A stretch of DNA of 64,000 nucleotides from Microcebus murinus (lineage: Eukaryota; Chordata; Mammalia; Primates; Cheirogaleidae), in assembly GCF_040939455.1 (NCBI RefSeq), contig NC_134108.1, forward strand, positions 85,790,001-85,854,000, written 5' to 3'. How positions within the stretch are numbered: position 1 is the first letter of the stretch; each line of letters starts with the position of its first letter. The notes below the pieces were generated by a model. The model saw only the letters and a program-made list of their open reading frames with translations. It was not told the origin of the DNA and did not search any database. Shown in pieces: positions 24,151-37,384 of this stretch. Both the position numbers and the translations under genes were made by a program.

Positions 24151-25070
24151 ATATTCACTTGAAAACCAAAATGTAGAAAGGATAAGAGATCTAACAAATA
24201 AAAAGTTGCAGATTTAGTATTCAAACTCCATACTCCATGCTCTGAAATACTACACTTGCATTGATAAGTATGTAGTCTTTCACAGAGATTAAGACTTTTT
24301 AATTTATTCATGACTAGAATGTGTTAGATGTACAAGGCATAGCTCCTAGGGATTTTTATCTCCAGAACTGTGTTTGACAGACTGTACCTTCCATCCGGTA
24401 ATATGCTGAATTGTTTTGGATTGTTCACTAGTTGCTGTAACCCTTGCAGTTTATGACCATTTGAGTCTCTGAGACAAAACCACTGCTTTCCACTCAATTT
24501 GAGGATTTTTCTTTTTAATCCTACTCTGATTGAGAGAATACACAACGTGGACCAAGTTGATAGAAACAGATATAATATTATAGGTATTTGGCCTTTCACT
24601 ATTTCAATCATGGCATTATTGGGAAAACAAAGGGTTGTAACAAAGTGAATTCAGTTCAATGATTTGGTTAAGAAGGTGAAGAAGGAACTGAGGACCAATC
24701 AGAGGAGAGTAAGGGAGCCTAGATATTAGTAATTGCAGAAAACCATTTACCACTTCTAGCCTGGAGAGAGAAAAGGAAATTACAGTGTCACCTGAAGTAG
24801 CACCAATTCCTGGATGAAAGGTGGAGCTGGGGTGGGCATGCTCCATGAGCCAGGAAGGGCACGTAGCCACTCCAAGAACAGCAGGTAAGGCAGAGTGAGA
24901 GGAGAAATATCTGAGCTTCCTCCTCCCCGCTATTGCCAGTGTCTCTTACAAGCTGACTCAGCTGGAATTCAGGTAATGAGGGATCTGGTGAACACAGTCT
25001 GCAGTGGTCAGCCTTCTTAATTTATGATCTCCACCATCTGTTGCATGTTTGATTTCAGAATCACCTCGCT
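24151..25070. other. Intron 26, mixed sequence, nothing firmly recognised
   Basis: The part at 24640-25070 is less AT-rich and could be an old repeat. Three minus-strand open frames (24093-24311, 24324-24611, 24616-24870) lie end to end but in different contexts, with no domain, initiator context or splice logic, so I do not call a gene. Confidence 0.35.
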
Positions 25071-27524
25071 GTTTCATTTACTCCTCTGAGAAAATATGGA
25101 CCATAGAACAGCTGCAATAACTACCCTTCAAAGACAGAAATAGTATATTCTGTTGTTATTAGGGATACCCCTCAAAGCAGATTCTCATATCCAGACACTT
25201 AAACTCTAAAACATGACCTCCACTCTGTCTCCTCATATCACAGAGGATCTCAATTGAAGGAACATAAACTGACATGTTAATAGAAGATGCCAAAGGTACT
25301 GCTATAATTATTTTTTAAACAATGCAGCCAATGTGATAGAATAAATAAATGTATGTCATATTTATCAACTTATTAATTGATTTTCAAAGGTCAAATTTCA
25401 TTTTCTATCACAACTTTAACAATAAGCAACCCTTCCATTTCCCCCCCCCACACACACACACAAGATGAAGAATAAATGCGGTGTGGCTAAGGAAAGGCAA
25501 TGCTAATGCATGCTGTGACTGATTCCTTCTACATCAATTATATACGTTTAAAATTCCAGGATAAACTTCTCCTGCCCTCTCAGATTTTCATTTCCTTCTC
25601 CTCTGCTTAGAGTCATGGAAAATAAAACTTCTCAGAACATAGCATACTTTTTTCATGTGATATCAAATTTACAAACAGGACACATCCAATATATACTTTT
25701 TATGCCTTCCTACAGCATGCCATTTATTTTAATATTGTCTTTATTTCTAATAATAATTGTCAATACTGTCCAGAAACTTAGAAATTCTTCAGAACCTTAG
25801 CAGAAAAGCCTTTTCATGGTAAAGTCACACTTTCTTTTTCTATTTGTAGACAATTACAAATGAATTTTGAATGTGGAAAATAACATATAATTTAAAAATA
25901 TATATATGTAGTAACTTCCTCATAAGTCTATTTGAATTTATCTGACATTAAGTGAGTAAAACATAAAGCATTAGAGACTACTCTTTTGAGGTGTCAGATG
26001 AATCCAACAACCAATTGCAGAAGTGAGGTATGGGAGGAGTCTTTGATTCAAGGGGCTTTAGTAGCTGTTTCTTCACATCTGATTACTTTGCTTATTCTTC
26101 TGACTACATGGTTATCAACTGAGTCCAGAAAAATAATCCAGAACATTATTAGCATTAATAAGATAAAGCATTAATAAGAAATTAGCCGGCTACATACTTA
26201 ATCATTATTAGCATAATAGGTAATTTTAGTTTTCTTTTCATCACTTGCTTATTAATACTTTACATCAAATTTATTTTTACACTAACAAGATCATAACCCT
26301 TTCTTAAAATTTTCTATTTAAAGTAGTCAATATAATGCAGTGGTTACTACCCACTTCAAGTGTAAGGAGTGACACTTTACACTCCACAGCTTTGTAGCAT
26401 GTTATTTATATCTGAGACTTATTAGTGAGAAGCTTGCTTTAACAGTGTTAGAAATGAAAATCAAGAACATCTGTGACTTCTGTTTGACCTATAAGTGGTT
26501 ACAACACAAATGTGCATACTCATCTAGCAATCACTATAGCAACAAGCAAGTAATTGCTTTTAAATACCAAAAAGTGCCTTTATTGAAATCATTTCAAGTA
26601 TCCTGAGTTAACTGTATGTCAACAAAGCACTGATAGGTCTTTGGTTCTTTAATGAGAGGTTCTTTTAAGAAACGAATGGCAGCTTTGTAATTATTCATTC
26701 AAAATTTCAGAAAAATATAAACATATCAAAGAAAATATACTCTCCAACTGTCAAGGAATGATTGGCAAAACAGTATTATTTTTATATTCTAATAGTTTTT
26801 TTTTCTCCACATAAACTGTCTATAGAAATAAGACCTTTAGGCAATGCTTTTGTCACTTGTTTTCATTGCTTTTGTACAATTATCTTACACGGATACATCT
26901 TCTATGAATTCATTTTGAAAATGAATTCACATTTCTTTAGAATGCTCTCTGTGATAAGATTATGAAATGGTATCCAAAGGGAATCATATGCCAGACTTTT
27001 TTTATTCCTGAAACATTTCTGTAGATTCAATTCAATTAGCATATATTGAAAGGTGTTTAGTGCTTTTATGCATCAGGCCCTGTGAAAAATAGAACTTTCA
27101 AATAGCTCTATTCCCTGGACAATTCTTATTTTTGTCTCAGTCAAATAAAGCAACAACCTTTTTATGAATTTAAATTGTAATACTTTTTGCATTTTCTGCT
27201 ATACAATAGAAATATTTCCAAATAATAAAATATATAAAGAGGAAAGTGCTGACAAATTTGTGTGCAAATTTCTTTCATGTTCACTTCGAAGAAAAAGGGT
27301 GTATTTCCTCCTGTGATAGAGAAATGAGGCAATGAGGTATAGAAGAGTGGGCATATCTACCTTATACTAAAATAATTGGATAACAATGATGAAATAACTT
27401 ATTTTTTAGATGATATGAAACCATTGCTTTTTTGGAAAACATTTGAATAATTAACAGATTTTATACTTAACATTGAGATATTTGTCAGTGTTTAGTGAGA
27501 AAACCTAAAAGGAAGAAACTCTAT
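25071..27524. other. Intron 26, AT-rich, one small simple repeat
   Basis: A C-run passes into a (CA)n tract at 25441-25463. Nothing else is recognised; open frames at 25615-25800, 25986-26174 and 26762-26965 are unsupported. Confidence 0.45.
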
Positions 27525-27690
27525 CCACTAGGTCCTGGCCAATCTACTTGCAGTGCCTGGCATCATCTGAGAGCTCCTTAGAAGTATAAATGCCCAGGGC
27601 CCACTGAACACCTAAATCAGAACCTGCATTTTAACAAGATTCCAGTGGTTTTTATTCACATTAAAAATTGAGAAACTCTAGCTAAACCTA
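27525..27690. mobile_element. hAT-Charlie relic (MER5A-like)
   Basis: The strings 'ggcatcatctgagagctcct', 'ctaaatcagaacctgcattt' and 'taacaagattccagtgg', then 'aaaaattgagaaactc' at the end, follow the MER5A order. Diverged but nearly full length. Confidence 0.7.
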
Positions 27691-28929
27691 AATAATTTTA
27701 TGCAAATTTTTACCTGCCATTGATTAATTTCTATATAACTAGCTCAGTATTTTCAGAAACTCATTGGCCAGTTTAGAGTATAATTAATTATACATGCAAG
27801 TTTGCTCACTCTGAAACGTATGGTGATGAACTTTTGAAGATTCTGCACTAAATATGATATCAAATTTAAATTAGATTTTATGTAGATAATTATTATTAAT
27901 TAGATAATTCTAACTCTGAACAACTAAAGACTTGTACAGTCAATATGAAAGAATTCAAAAAGTTAAAACTTTTCCAGGGTTATTATGTTTTTAAAAATCC
28001 ATTAGAATAATTCACAAGATTTTCAAAAATTCAAGATGAATGATACTTTAAAAAAAATTGAAGTCACAATTTAAGCTACATGGAAGCACCAATAAATATA
28101 AATGTGATTAAAACACTTTTATTTGCTTAGCTGCTTTGTGAATACATACTTATACTCTGGCACCAACTAGGATTATAAAAATATTTAAGGGCATAAATTC
28201 CAGACAACATTTTCCAATATCATTAGCATTTTTGCAATTATGCAACATTAAACAATTATGAATTTTATTTGATAAAAAACTAGCTATCCAGATAATTTTA
28301 GACTATCCGGCCTTCCCAGTAGGGCTTGAGAGACTTGTTAACTCTCCTTAAATAAATAAATCCCTGCTTCTACTGCTCCTGAAGCATGCTACATAAAAAC
28401 CACCATGAGATGTAACCTACATAAAATAAAGCTGGGGGTTTAGAGTGTCTGCCATTGTGCCTTTCAATTTTGCACTCTTATTTGAAATCCATTGTGTTTT
28501 TTCTGTGCATATCACCACACTGTGTATGGAATCTCACATAAGCTCTTTGGCTCTCAGTGCCAGCTACTCTGGAGAATGACTATGTCTCAGCAATTGATAA
28601 ATCACATCATATGTATTCTAAATAAGTACATCATAAATATACCTTGAAAAGTGCTGAATATCCATTCCAATTTAATGTGATTATTTTATATACCAATAGA
28701 GAAGAAGACACAAATTTAATTTTGTTTATTTAATGAAGACTTATAGATTTATTGATTACTATATTCCTCTGAAAGGATGGATTGTTTATATTTAGTGTAT
28801 ATGTGAAAGCAGAAAACAAATATTGAACCACCAAAACATATTATAATATATAAAACCAATACATTTGATTGCTGGGAACTTAAAATAAATGTATAATCTA
28901 AAATGCTTCAAGGGTTAGATACAGAATTC
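27691..28929. other. Intron 26, AT-rich, nothing recognised
   Basis: No gene, repeat or structured element recognised. Confidence 0.45.
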
Positions 28930-29760
28930 ATTATTTAAACAAACATTTAATTGAGCACTTCCTATTATCCAGGCATTTTTCTAACTGATAAATATATTTC
29001 AATAATCAAAAAGCCCCTGCTTCCATTGCATTTGCCTTCTACTGGTAAAGCAAACAAAAAACTACATATCTCCAGCTCTAGCTATAGGTATAGTTGATAT
29101 AGATAGATAGGGGTATCTATATGTGTCTATTTATGTATTTGCTTTATGTGTATTCAGTTGCATATAATACTATTAAAAAATTAATAATTTAATCAGGATA
29201 TTGATAGAAAGTTCTATTTCAGAGACTGAGTGGTTATGAAAAGCTATTTTAAAATTACGATTAGAAGAGAGATGAATGCAGTCAAGGAAGGAGACCTGAC
29301 CTATCTATGTGAAGAGCATACAGAGAAAAGAATAAACAAGTGCAAAGATCTTGAGCTGAGAAGAGGCTTGGCATCTCAAAGGAACTTTGCCTATTGTGCT
29401 GGAGAGCCAGAGAGAGTTATGGACAATGAGAGCAGAGAAACAGACCTGGGGTAAATCTCATAAGTGGAAGTCACATAGTAAGCATTTTGGATTTTATTCT
29501 GAATGCAATATTTTCAGAATTAGTAATTCTGAATGCTAGGTGGGAGAGATATTGATGACAAGAAGTAAGAGTTAGGGCAGAGTGACCAGCTAAGTGGCTG
29601 CGATAGGTGAGCAACAGATAACAGTGTGGGATCAAGGAAGGCAGTGAAATGTATTCAGATTTAGGATAATTTCAAAAGTAAAGCCAACATAATTTTCCCA
29701 TAGATAGATGTGTATATGAAAAAAATAAACAGGTCAAGAATGATTTTTCTCACAAGCAAC
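28930..29760 (+). mobile_element. Ancient mammalian repeat, long copy, family not assigned
   Basis: The segments come in the order of a well-known diverged element: 'attgagcacttcctattatc', 'caagtgcaaagatcttgagc', 'gcattttggattttattctg', then 'tggctgcgataggtgagc'. The 74-codon open frame at 29230-29454 lies inside it and is not a gene. A GATA-type simple repeat lies near 29100-29110. I cannot name the family safely. Confidence 0.5.
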
Positions 29761-30341
29761 TTGTTAAACATTTTTGCCATTTACTGAAATATGGAACATT
29801 TAGGAAGAAATAAGTTTTAGGGGAGAATCAAATATACTTTGAGGCAAAAATGAGTAGAGATCTGACTATCTGTTCCACTTAACTACATGTTGATTCTTAT
29901 TCTAACACCTTATTATCTTGATTAACAGTAACTTGTAATAGAAAGTGAATATGCAATATGCTAAATACACAAGTAGTTAAATTATAGATTTATCAATTAT
30001 ATCAATGTTGTTTTATATAAAATGAACACATCATTGAATATATTTTAAAATTATTTTTTCATAAATTTTCCATGAAAAGAAATTATACTATCAGGCTTAA
30101 GCAAAGACAGTCAAGAGATCACATGGTAAAATCTGCATCCACTGTTCCAAACACAGAAATGTTTATAAAACTCTATCTCTTTATGCACACACACACATGT
30201 ATTTATGTATAGAAACACATACAACCAATAGATGGATAGATATACACTTTAACACTATATATAATAATTTTGGTTAAATAAAAGTAAATTGGTCTATATA
30301 TTGGTGTATTCTCAATTAAAAATAGAAATTGACCAATTGGT
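29761..30341. other. Intron 26, AT-rich, nothing recognised
   Basis: A short (CA)n tract lies near 30186-30200. Otherwise nothing recognised up to the retroviral LTR. Confidence 0.45.
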
Positions 30342-30867
30342 TGCAAATTGGTCACAGGACATTTTACCCCAAAATATTACTCCTTCTAGGCCCTTAGAGA
30401 TTAGCAGGCCCTTGGAAGGGGCTTTATCTCTATCTGAATAATCAGAGGAATCCATCAAAAGAACAATCAACTTCCTTTCCCCTTCCTGTTATCTCAATAT
30501 ATTTCAGGAAAGACAATCAAGAATGTAATCAGATCTCGCTGGAATCATTTTAAATATAACATCTGTCTCTCAGGTTAATTTAATTTGAAAAGAGAATCAT
30601 TTACAAGTTAATCTCTTTCCCCATCTATCCTCCCTGGCAACTATTTATTGCCCTTAAACAGAATTACGTATATTTCTCATCTCCCCCTCCCCACTAAAAG
30701 GAGTATATAAAAATATCTGGATCCCAGTAGGATACTGGGTAATTACTCTGTGATTCTACCCATGAGTCTAGTAAATAAACCTCTTCCTTTCATTAATCTG
30801 CCTTAATTGTGAGTTGATCTTTCAGCGAACTTTTTGGGGAAAGGGAAAGTTTCCCCTCACCCCCACA
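30342..30867 (+). mobile_element. Solo LTR of an endogenous retrovirus (gamma/ERV1-like)
   Basis: About 526 bp, beginning near 'tgcaaattgg' and ending 'ccccaca' at 30867. It carries the signals of a retroviral LTR in order: a TATA box (gagtatataaaa, 30701-30712), a poly-A signal AATAAA (30774-30779), then the 'gagttgatctttcagcgaac' type 3' part. No internal gag, pol or env sequence is attached, so it is a solo LTR. The left boundary is uncertain and I found no clear target-site duplication. The ERV1 assignment is inferred from its layout. Confidence 0.7.
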
Positions 30868-33055
30868 GCTATAACATTTATATGGAAAAATCAAAAGACC
30901 TAGAACTGTCAAAATAATTTTAGAAAAGAATAAACTAGGAAGACTGACATTACTTGATTTCAGAATTTATTAGAAGATGGATTTAATTAAGATAATGTGG
31001 AATTGGCTAAAGATAGACATACAGATAAGTGGAACAGAATAGAGTTGTTACCAAAAACTTGGCACTTGTTCTTGAGGCTGAATCACAAAAATGAGGACAA
31101 GTGTTTTTGAGGAGGAGGAAAGAGATTTATCACCTTTGCTGGCAAAGGGAGGAAAAAGGCAGACTATCATGAAAGTCCAAATTTTTCCTGCTAAAGCTTA
31201 GAGAGAAATACAGAGCTTTTCAAAGGAGAGTTCTCAACTTCAGGCAATTACTGTGGTTAACTATTCTAATCCTTCCCATCTCTGCCAAAGGCAAAGCCTG
31301 TGAACTCCTCCCACACCCACCTGGGGATCTGGCACTACCTTGGAGTTTTAACAAAAGACTTAACCTGCCTCAGTGATGCAGTCCAGGCTGCAGTTCCCAA
31401 ATAGAGTGGAGGAAGTTTTAAACAGACAGAAAATCTTCTCTCTTTTTTTTTTCAGGTCATTTTCTGTTATAAGTGTCTAGCAATAAGCTCACACTTATAA
31501 TTTAAGTGTATTTTCAGCAAAGGTTCTAATATAAGTCCATGGAGAAGTTATAGTACATTTAATAAGCTATAAAGTATCGGATATCTTATACAAATGAATC
31601 ATCATCCACTTCTTGCACACATATAAATATCAACTTGAAATGCAAAAGTGTATGCAGCAAAATTATAAAACTTCTAGATAATATATGGGTAAAAATTATT
31701 GTGTTCTTTTCATTTACAAATATTCATATATAGGACAAAACATGAACCATCATAGAAAAAATAGTCTCCATCAATTAACATTAAAACTACTAATTTTTAA
31801 AAGGCATTCTTTAAAAAAAAATGAAAGGACAAACTACAGTCTTGAAGAAATTATTGGAAAAACAAATATCTGATAAAGGTCCTAATTAAAAAATATATAA
31901 AGGATTTTACAATCAAAACCATAAATGTACCGCCAAGGAAATAGTCAATAGAATGAAGAAATTACCTACAGAATAGGAGAAAATATTTGCAAATCATAAA
32001 TATGATAAGGGGTTAATATCCAAAATACATAAGTAACTGAATTAACTCAACAGGAAGAAAACAAATTACCCAATCAAATATGGCAAAATACCTGAAAAGG
32101 CATTTTGCAAGAGAAGACATACAAGTGCACAAGTAAGTGAAAAAAATGCTCAACATCACCAATCATCAGAGAAATGCAAGTTAAAACCACAATGAGATAT
32201 CACCTCACACCTGCTAGAATGCTTATTTCAAAAAGACAAAAGATAACAAGTGGTAGAGAGGATGTGGAGAAAAGAGACCTTTGCACATTATTGGTGGGAA
32301 TGTAATTAGTACAGCCATCATGAAAAACAATATGGAAGCTCCTCAGAAAATTTAAAACAGCACTACCATATGAACCAGTAATCTTACTTCTGGGTATATA
32401 TCCAAAGGAAATGAAATCAGTACGTCGAAGGGATATCTGCACTCCCCTGCTCATTATAGCATTATTCATAGTAGCTAAGATTTGGAATCAACCTAAGAGT
32501 CTGTCAGTGGACGAATGGATAAATAAAATGTGGTATATATCCACAGTGGAATAGTAATCAGCCTTTAAAAAGGACAGAAATCCTGTCATTTGTGGCAGGA
32601 TGGATGAACCTGGAGAATACTGTGTTAAGTGATGTAAACCAGGCACAAAAAGATAAATATCACATATGCTCACTTATGTTTGGAATCTAAAAACGTTTAG
32701 AACTCATAGAAGTAGAGAGAATGGTGGTTACTGAGGCTGCTAAGGGGTTGGGGAGAGAAAGGTTGGGAAGATGTTGATCAAAGGATACAAAATTTCAGTT
32801 AGATAGAAAGAATGAGTACTGGATTTAATGTACAACATGGTGTACAACATGTAATGTACAACATTACATTATATTCTTGAAAATTGCTAAAAATAGATTT
32901 TAAGTGTTATCCCAGAAAATTGGTAAGTATATGAGATAATGCACATGCTAATTAGCTTGATTTAGTCATTCCACAATGTCTACATATTTCAAAACATCAT
33001 GTTGTATACAATAAATATATATAATTTTGTCAATTAAAAATAAATTTAAAAACAT
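30868..33055 (+). mobile_element. L1 LINE, ORF2 3' part and 3' UTR, interrupted
   Basis: The + strand shows L1 ORF2 in order: 'ggaagactgacattacttga' and 'gtggaacagaatagagttg' (to about 31055), then, after an insertion, 'ttcagcaaaggttct' (from about 31480). Further on come 'ccaatcatcagagaaatgca', 'gtggtatatatccacagtgg' and the 3' UTR ending near 33055 ('gtcaattaaaaataaattta'). The frame is broken throughout. The L1 starts right after the solo LTR. Confidence 0.85.
31060..31470. mobile_element. Unidentified insertion inside the L1
   Basis: About 400 bp of more GC-rich sequence ('gaggctgaatcacaaaaatg ... cctcagtgatgcagtccagg') separates two stretches that are contiguous in L1. The flanking L1 segments show it inserted after, or replaced part of, the L1. 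I could not match it to a family. An LTR is possible. Confidence 0.5.
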
Positions 33056-33192
33056 AAATGTACCCAAAAAAGAAATACAGATGGCAAATAAGCATATGAA
33101 AAGATGCTCAAAGTCACTAGTGACTATAAAAATGAAAATGAAAATTCTACTGAGATACTACCACCAAAATCTAAAATACGGAAAATTAATAC
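33056..33192 (+). mobile_element. L1 LINE, small ORF2 fragment
   Basis: The text 'atggcaaataagcatatgaa', 'aagatgctcaaagtcactag' and 'tgaaaattctactgagatac' repeats a part of ORF2 also present at about 32110-32205. It is therefore a second, separate L1 piece. Confidence 0.7.
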
Positions 33193-33755
33193 AAAAACAA
33201 AAACAGCCTGAGCATTCTTCTGGGGCAGGAGATCACCACAACCCTCACTATCACAGCTGGCGCCTGCACCTAGGGTGACTTGAGGTCAAGTTTGCCACCT
33301 CGGTTTCAATCTGGTCTCTCCAGGGATTCAAGCACAATATCCAGGGGCCTGGGAACTGGGGATTACCTCACCTATTCCACCACCACTGGCACCTGAACAG
33401 TATCCTAGGGGTTTGAGGTCCAAATGACAGAGATTGCTAGCAACACCACTGTAGGGGTACCTACTTGCACAAGCTGAAGAGCAGAGTACTTTCCCCTCCC
33501 TCTAGTGAGTAGCACAGCTCCAAGGAGAGGAGAACAGGGAAAATGCAAAGCTGTTTTCAGCTGAGGGCAGAGGATCCAGATGAGAAGACACCAGGATAAG
33601 GACTCTGGCAATACAAGAAAGCATGCTGTTTTGACCATCTCTGAGAATCATGGTAGCTCTCTAGCAATGGATTTCAACCAAAAGAATATTTTTTGAAATG
33701 TCAGATACGGAATTCAAAGTATGGATTATAAGTAAACTCAATGGGATTGAGTTTA
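33193..33755 (+). mobile_element. L1 LINE, 5' UTR and start of ORF1 fragment
   Basis: The GC-richer block has the style of an L1 5' UTR ('caggagatcaccacaaccct', 'gcagaggatccagatgagaa'). It ends with the L1 ORF1 leader-like 'agcaatggatttcaaccaaa' and 'ggaattcaaagtatggatta', stopping at about 33755. A minus-strand open frame over it (33405-33638) is an artefact. It may be the 5' end of the L1 whose 3' parts lie just upstream, rearranged, or an independent insertion. Confidence 0.65.
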
Positions 33756-34407
33756 CAAATATACACATACACATGCGTATGAACATAGATTAAAAAAAAG
33801 TAAATAAATTTCAATGTGTAAGATTGAATTTATAAATGTTCATAAAAGTTTATGATTATGTTTGGAGATTAGGCATATTCAAAATTTTTTAAAACTCCAC
33901 TCAAAATTTGATTCTTTTTAATATCAAAAATATATGAAAAGTACTTCATTTCCCAACACACATTAGCTGGATATTCTAAAAGAAAAATTACTGAATTGTT
34001 AGCCTTATTTCCCAAATAAGAATTTTTTCTGTTCTTTAACAGCGTTCGCAATTTTGAATTACAATAATGTTATACAGCCTAGTCACTGTAGGAATATAAA
34101 TTTGAAGAAAAAGGTTAAAAAAGAACAAGTTGTTATAATTCCAAATTTTTACATGTAGATCTATGGTGTGTATGTGTGCGTGTTCTGTACATTAATTTTT
34201 GCTGAATGCTAAGTAGTCATGTACTAAAATTAATAGTAATTCAAAATTGAGGACAATAATGTCAAATATCACTTTCCTAACATAAACCACAGTGATATAT
34301 AGACAAATATACAGTTTATTAAATTAACTCACTATTAGCCTTATTACTAAAAGTTTAACACTTAAATTATATAAGTTTGACATTATAGGGCAAAAGCAGT
34401 AATTTTT
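33756..34407. other. Intron 26, AT-rich, nothing recognised
   Basis: No gene or repeat recognised. Confidence 0.45.
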
Positions 34408-34625
34408 ATAGGGGCTAGCGAACGATGGCTAAATACAGTCTGCTGCATATTTTTGTAAATAAAGTTTTAATGTAACACATCCATACTCATTTATTATTGT
34501 CTATGGCTGCTTTCACGCTACAACGACAGAGTTGAGTAGCTGCAACACAAACCTCCTGGTTTGCAAAGCCTAAAACATTTACTATCTGGCCCTTTACAGA
34601 CCTGTCAGTCTCTGCACGGCTCATA
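34408..34625. mobile_element. hAT-type non-autonomous DNA transposon
   Basis: It has 'tttttgtaaataaagtttta', 'ttgtctatggctgctttcac', 'gctacaacgacagagttgag' and 'tactatctggccctttacag'. It belongs to the same family as 15395-15612 and is better preserved. The left end (ggctagcgaacgatggct) has decayed. Confidence 0.8.
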
Positions 34626-35034
34626 CAGCCATCACAGGAACATCTGTGACACTATAGACACACTCACTTTCAATAAGATAAAAGATCAAAAATATTCTTG
34701 CTGATGTCTTTCTAGTATAGTATACTGCTATGAATTATGTTGTCACAAATTCATTAAAGCTGCCTTTTCTCTGTGATACTACTTGGTTAACCTAAAGATT
34801 TCTCTTCAACTCCTGAATTTAAAGATTTGTGTGATGGCAATGATGAAGTTTCATAGACACAATCCTAAAAATTAAAATTGTGCATTGGTTGAAGAAAATA
34901 TTTTCTGAATACACATACTCATACTTCAACTTAAGACTTGTTTAGACTAAATATTTTTCTAATATTTTAATCATGAAATTTCTGTTTTATAAAACTACTT
35001 CTTAAAAATGTCTTTATATACTTTTGCTATAGAG
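34626..35034. other. Intron 26, nothing recognised
   Basis: AT-rich spacer between two DNA-transposon relics. Confidence 0.45.
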
Positions 35035-35235
35035 TATTTTCAGCCGGTGATGATTTTGCCATTCCAAAGGAAATTTGCGAAGTCTGTAGACATTTTTGGT
35101 TGGTACAATTCTGGTGGAGGAAGGAAGGCATGCTACAGGGATCCAGTGTCTAGGGGCCAGGGATGCACATGACAGGCTCCCCAACCAAAAACTGGCCCAA
35201 AATATCAACAGTGTTGAGATTGAGAAATTCTCCTA
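35035..35235. mobile_element. hAT-like DNA transposon relic
   Basis: It matches a common mammalian element: 'gatgattttgccattccaaa', 'gtagacatttttggttggta', 'aggggccagggatgcacatg', 'ggcccaaaatatcaacagtg', ending 'ttgagattgagaaattc'. The overlapping open frames on both strands here are artefacts. Confidence 0.7.
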
Positions 35236-37384
35236 TAGAGATATGGTAAAAAATAAAACAAAACAAAACCACAAAGTAATTGGATGTCAAGGTAAAAAGA
35301 TTCCCATTCCCACCTCAGCCTTTATTGCATATACACCAATTGTGGCATCTTTCTTGAAGTAAAATGACAAGGAGCATCTTTACAGCAGACATCATGCAAC
35401 GAACAAAGTGCAATCATATGGATCATAAATTTAGGAATTTTTAAGTAAGTTCTAGAAAATAATATCCCTGCAAGCAAAATTGGTTGTTCGTATGTTGGGT
35501 TATTTGCAGCATACGGTGTAAGATTGTTACTTTTTTGAGGACTTTTTTTTTTAAATGTGACCTTGTTGCTATTCCAGCTTATTTGATACTGTTGTATGAA
35601 CACATGAAAAGGCAGCTTTAAAGTCTTTTGTATGTGCGTAGTGTGTTTTGACTAAGGAAGAAAGGTAAGAGTGCCCTACAATATGCCTTCTTAACCAATA
35701 ATTACATGCAGTTTTTAAAGTTTTCTTGTTTGTTTGTTTGATGTTATAATTTCCAGCACCAAAAAATTTTACAAATATTAAAATTATGACATGGTCTAAT
35801 CTGCATAATTCTGGTTGTAGTGTTCCTTAAGTTTTACAATCTTCCGTTGTCTAAAAAAGAATGTAATGACCTTTCTTCCTAGTGTCATTATTAGCTATCT
35901 TTCTTAACATTTGTAATGACATTATTCTATTTCCCTGCAGACTTAACTATTTAATACTTCTTAATTATCATTATATATTGAAACATTTCTTGTTGCAATT
36001 TTATTCAGGTATCAACTGGCTGATGAAAATTTGGTATTAAAAAAATCAAGTTTTTCACTCCAGGCTACTTTTTATTTTTTGTGGTGATTGTTGAGGTAGA
36101 GACAAATTTATGTTTCTATTTTATATTTTCTAATTTGGTGTCATATTTGAACAGGACTTATGATTTTCAATATTTTTCTGAATATTAACTAATATTTTCT
36201 CTTTATGGTATTCATGGGGTTTTAAAATTAAGATTTTGTAAGTACTAGTAAAAATAATGCAATAGTACAAAAGCAATATTGATTCTTTGTTAAAAATTTA
36301 GACAATACTTAATCCTTTCATATAAAGATTTAATACTTTAGAATTTTGGTAAAATGCATACATGTTTTATATAACATTCTTATAATCTTTTTACTTCATG
36401 GAAAGTTATGAAAAAGTACATAAAATTTATATACATCATTCTCCTTGTATTACTTCATCTTATTTAAACAATTTTATTTAAAATTGTTTTTACATCACTG
36501 TACATCTTTAAAATTCAATTCTCTTAAACTACAGATATTCTTGGATTATAATCTATGTTTTTGATATTGTTATTTTTAATTTGAAATTTCTAAATCTAAA
36601 ACAATGGCCCTGAAAACTGGAATTACTATATATGTTTCTTATAATAGTCAAAATTGCACCTCTTGTTCTAAATTAACATTCCTGAGAAACAATTTTTACT
36701 TTTCTTTCAGATCTTAAGGGCCAAGTGCCTCATATCTTTACCAAGTATTAGGAAACAATGGACAGATGCCACTTAATTTTGATTTTTGTTTATTGGTATT
36801 ATTTCCCTAGAAAAAGAGTGCTATATTTTTTAAACAAAATATTTGTTATTCTAATATTCAATATACAAAAAACACATTCTTATTTGTTACTTTATCTGAA
36901 ACATTAGTTGAATGGCTCCAACATGTCAGGCATTCTTAGAGTCTACATTTATTAGCAGAATTCAAGTCATCATGTATGCTTATAGGATTTATTCTTTTTA
37001 GGATTAAACTCTTTAATTTTATGACATTTATTCTTTATCTCATTCTGTTCCTTATTAATTCTGAAATTCCAAAAGTATACTATCAGTCAGATTTGATAAT
37101 TTGCTAAAGATCTTCAAAATACTTTTTAATGATCAATGTTTTGTTCAATCTAGTTTCTTAGCAAAAATGGTCACATCTATAATCTTCAGTAAAAAGTTTG
37201 TCTTAAAATACATTAGAAAAATATAATAGACTAAGTTAGTCTATAGATTATAGGACCTCAAGTTTAAAAATATTCAAGAATAAGTGGATACCCATTAATC
37301 TTTAAATTATGAATAATAAATATCACTAAAGTTAAAAAGATAGGTTTTCTCCTTTAATAAAAGAATAGAACTTAGTGTTGTCAC
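35236..37384. other. Intron 26, AT-rich, nothing recognised
   Basis: No gene or repeat recognised. The minus-strand open frame at 35322-35603 has no support. Confidence 0.45.
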
